Source of the DNA: Nocardia sp. BMG51109
GTDB taxonomy: Bacteria > Actinomycetota > Actinomycetes > Mycobacteriales > Mycobacteriaceae
Reading direction: 5' to 3'
Assembly (NCBI RefSeq): GCF_000526215.1
Contig: NZ_JAFQ01000004.1
Coordinates: forward strand, 7,192,001 to 7,256,000
DNA length: 64,000 nt
The notes below the pieces were generated by a model. It saw only the letters and a program-made list of their open reading frames with translations. It did not search any database and was not told the DNA's origin. Within the stretch, counting starts at the first letter, position 1, and each line of letters starts with the position of its first letter. Below are positions 61,910-64,000 of this stretch, in pieces. A program made the translations under genes and the position numbers.

Positions 61910-62296
61910 TCACAGTTCGAGCCGATGGTGATGCAGGAACTCCAGCGCCGGCGCCCAGCGCCCGGTGAACACGTCCTCCTGCCGGCCCACCGGATGTGCG
62001 GCCGCGCCCCGCTCCTCGCACGTCACCCGCGCGCGATGATGGCCCGGCGCAACGGGACCCGTATCCAGGTCCACCGTCCCGTCGGCACCGACCGCGCGCC
62101 ACGGCATGTCGACGCCGGGCGCCTCGATGCGGCACGCCTGCCCCTGCTTCGCCTCCGTCACGTGCGCGGTGATCGTCGGGCCGCCGCGCACGACCGCCGA
62201 CGGCGTGGCCGACGCGGTGGCGGCCCCGACGACGACAACGATCCCCACCGCACCGGCGAGGGCGGCGGACCACCGCATGGGCTTCGAACGGCTCAT
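61910..62296 (-). CDS. Small secreted hypothetical protein
   Basis: A 128-residue protein with a signal peptide (RWSAALAGAVGIVVVVGAATASA) and a small beta-rich domain with two Cys, ITAHVTEAKQGQACRIEAPG and RARVTCEERG, which could form a disulphide. Function unknown. ATG 62296 gives the most compact signal; earlier in-frame starts exist. Confidence 0.6.
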   Translation of the reverse strand: MSRSKPMRWSAALAGAVGIVVVVGAATASATPSAVVRGGPTITAHVTEAKQGQACRIEAPGVDMPWRAVGADGTVDLDTGPVAPGHHRARVTCEERGAAAHPVGRQEDVFTGRWAPALEFLHHHRLEL

Positions 62297-62350
62297 AGGA
62301 TCACGATCGCCGAGCATAGCCACCGCCCACCCGCGCCCACAACCGCCTCG

Positions 62351-62923
62351 CTACAGGCTGACGATCGAGGTCAGCGGGTAGTCGCCCTGCCGCTCCCGCC
62401 CGCCGAGGAAGCTCAGCTCCAGCACCACGGCCGCGGCCACCACCTCGGCACCGGCGGAGGCGAACAGCTCCGCGCTCGCCGCCAGCGTGCCGCCCGTCGC
62501 GAGCACGTCGTCGAGCAGCAGCACCCGGCGGCCCGCCAGATCGATGCCGTCGGCCGGGATCTCCAGCGCGGCCGAACCGTATTCGAGGGTGTACTCGCGC
62601 GACAACACCGGCGGCGGCAGCTTGCCCGCCTTGCGCACCGCCACCACACCGGTGCCCAGCGCCGCCGCCACGCCCGCGCCGAGCAGGAATCCGCGGGCGT
62701 CCACGCCGGCCACCAGATCGACGTCGCCGGCGCAGGTGCCCAGACACTCGATCACCACATGAAAGCCCTCGGCGTCGGCGAACACCGGCGTCAGGTCCGC
62801 GAAACGCACTCCCGGCGTCGGGAAGTCGTCGTGCCAGCGGGTCAGGCGCTGCACCGCCTCCGCCGCCCGCGCCAGCCGCTCGCCGGCGATCTCCTCTGTT
62901 TCCACCATTCCATGTTTGCTCAT
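62351..62923 (-). CDS. apt: Adenine phosphoribosyltransferase
   Basis: A 190-residue purine-salvage enzyme that makes AMP from adenine and PRPP. Visible are FPTPGVRFADLTPVF, VAGVDARGFLLGAGVA, VRKAGKLP and the PRPP loop LLLDDVLATGGTL. ATG 62923, in the order substrate-binding protein-apt-(inserted genes)-relA, matching M. tuberculosis Rv2585c-Rv2584c-Rv2583c with insertions. Confidence 0.93.
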   Translation of the reverse strand: MSKHGMVETEEIAGERLARAAEAVQRLTRWHDDFPTPGVRFADLTPVFADAEGFHVVIECLGTCAGDVDLVAGVDARGFLLGAGVAAALGTGVVAVRKAGKLPPPVLSREYTLEYGSAALEIPADGIDLAGRRVLLLDDVLATGGTLAASAELFASAGAEVVAAAVVLELSFLGGRERQGDYPLTSIVSL

Positions 62924-62956
62924 CTACACCCATCCCTCAGCTCGCGCACGAAATAT

Positions 62957-64000
62957 TCAGCGCGACAACACCCAGCGGTCCATATTCCAACCCGCACCCG
63001 CCTTGGTCGGGTTGGCGATCCCGTTCTCCATTCCGTCCCCGAACGCGATCGTCCGCGGCGTGCCGAACAGCGGAATCGACGGCATCTCACTCCACAGCAG
63101 GTTCTCCGCCTCGGTGTCGAGGTTCAGCACCGTAGTCGAATTGTCCTCGGCCGCAAGCTGATCCGCGATGGCATCGTAACGTCCGTTGCCGAAGCGGCCG
63201 AAATTCAGCCCGTCGCCGGTGCGCAGCGCCGCCGTCGCCTCGATCCCGGGCAGCGACCCGGCCGGGCCGGGTGCGGCGGCGGTGCTCCCCAGCACCGCGT
63301 CCACCGCACCCTCGCCGAGCCGGGACGGCGTGAAATCCGGTGTGCCCGCGTCCACGACGGTGACCCCCGCCGCCCGGCACGCCTCCGCGATCGCCGCCAC
63401 CGTCTGCGCGCGGCGATCGTCCGGCTTGCGATAGCCGATGCGGACGGTCGGATTCTGCACCCCGGCCGCGGCCAGTGCACGCTGCGCCGCCGCCGGGTCG
63501 CCGGTGCGATACTTGTCGGCCGGACCCGTGACTGCCGGGTAGTACAGCGAATCCGCCTGCACCGTACGGGAATTCAGCGGTCCGGCGCCCAGTCCCGACT
63601 CGTTCTGGAAGCCCGGATGGCCGAACTTGTCGAACAGTGCCTGGCGCGGCACGCACAGCGCGAACGCCCGCCGCGCCTCGGCCGAGCCGAACAGCCCGGC
63701 GCTGGACAGCGTCAGCTGCTCGGCGCCGCGGCCGGGCACGTTCTCCACCGAGAACCCGTCCAGGTTCAGGTCCGGCACCGATCCGCCGCCGACGTCGACG
63801 ACCCCGACCTCCTTGTCGGCGAGCTTCTGCTTCAGATCGGTGTTCTTCGGCCACACCACCACGCGCGGCGTGCGGGCCTGATTGCCCCACCAGTTCTCGT
63901 TCTTCACCAGCACCAGACCGTCGCTGTCGCTGTAGGACTCGATGCGGTAGGGCCCCGAGGACGGCAGCAGTTCGGTATCCAGCTCGCCCGGTTTCAGGTT
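62957..64000 (-). CDS. Family 5 ABC transporter substrate-binding protein (C-terminal part, 5' end outside window)
   Basis: The last 347 codons of a DppA/OppA-type solute-binding lipoprotein, open to the right edge. Typical segments are VLVKNENWWG, RRAFALCVPRQALF, RTGDPAAAQRALAAAGV and LWSEMPSIPLFGTPRTIAF. It probably delivers peptides or a related solute and corresponds to Rv2585c. The GTG at 63913 is an internal codon. It ends 33 bases before apt on the same strand. Confidence 0.9.
   Translation of the reverse strand, partial: NLKPGELDTELLPSSGPYRIESYSDSDGLVLVKNENWWGNQARTPRVVVWPKNTDLKQKLADKEVGVVDVGGGSVPDLNLDGFSVENVPGRGAEQLTLSSAGLFGSAEARRAFALCVPRQALFDKFGHPGFQNESGLGAGPLNSRTVQADSLYYPAVTGPADKYRTGDPAAAQRALAAAGVQNPTVRIGYRKPDDRRAQTVAAIAEACRAAGVTVVDAGTPDFTPSRLGEGAVDAVLGSTAAAPGPAGSLPGIEATAALRTGDGLNFGRFGNGRYDAIADQLAAEDNSTTVLNLDTEAENLLWSEMPSIPLFGTPRTIAFGDGMENGIANPTKAGAGWNMDRWVLSR

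Overview
ORGANISM. The DNA is very GC-rich, most genes on both strands end codons in G or C, and GTG starts and 1-8 base gene overlaps are common. The gene order aroB / aroE-mltG-ruvX-alaS / rarA / Pro-Gly-rich membrane protein / aspS / zinc metallopeptidase / radical SAM protein / hisS-ppiB / relA-apt-substrate-binding protein follows the Mycobacterium tuberculosis Rv2538c-Rv2585c backbone as I remember it. Extra inserted genes, a KorAB pair and KstR-like operators fit a Nocardiaceae member, most likely Nocardia. This is inference from gene content, not from a search. LAYOUT 1-33 kb. The window opens in the 3' end of aroB. An overlapping minus-strand operon alaS-ruvX-mltG-aroE follows (alanyl-tRNA synthetase, RuvX nuclease, endolytic transglycosylase, shikimate dehydrogenase). 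Next come a Uma2-type nuclease gene, rarA, a SAM methyltransferase, an aminoglycoside-phosphotransferase-fold protein, a proline-rich multi-pass membrane protein, aspS, an HEXXH-type metallopeptidase, a secreted protein, korAB (2-oxoacid:ferredoxin oxidoreductase), an SOS-box-preceded radical SAM protein (Rv2578c-like), an epimerase/3-beta-HSD-like gene with two KstR-like operators, an EspC/EspA-like ESX substrate pair, a TetR/FAD-oxidoreductase divergon, a luciferase-like oxidoreductase, malate dehydrogenase, a membrane protein, hisS and ppiB. LAYOUT 33-53 kb. Between ppiB and relA, which I recall as neighbours in M. tuberculosis, sits a 17-18 kb type IV secretion / conjugation-like locus. 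It is almost entirely one minus-strand, translationally coupled operon behind a cutinase gene: a bitopic membrane protein, two P-loop proteins without the P-loop lysine, two small pilin-like membrane proteins, two related surface proteins, a VirB6/TrbL-like channel protein, a SCO6880-like protein, a VirB4-like ATPase with a huge disordered repeat-rich N-terminus, an IS3-OrfA-like protein, a small coupled gene, a tri-modular wall-remodelling protein whose NlpC/P60 module has lost its catalytic Cys and His, a lipoprotein, a VirD4/TraG coupling ATPase and a DUF4913 protein. A plus-strand coiled-coil gene lies at the far end, and back-to-back terminators separate it from the operon. I see no relaxase, integrase, replication gene or att repeat. 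LAYOUT 53-64 kb. A DMT-type transporter, bifunctional relA, a MmcQ/YjbR protein, a secreted DUF1460 amidase-like protein, msrB-msrA, an ABC-F ATPase, two small membrane or secreted proteins, apt, and the 3' part of a family-5 oligopeptide/solute-binding protein running off the end. REPEATS. Four separate loci carry tandem repeats with a 24-bp unit, each with a small palindromic core: the aroE 5' end, the mdh upstream region, the virB4-like gene and the relA upstream region. Shorter arrays (17, 19, 25 and 10 bp) also occur.
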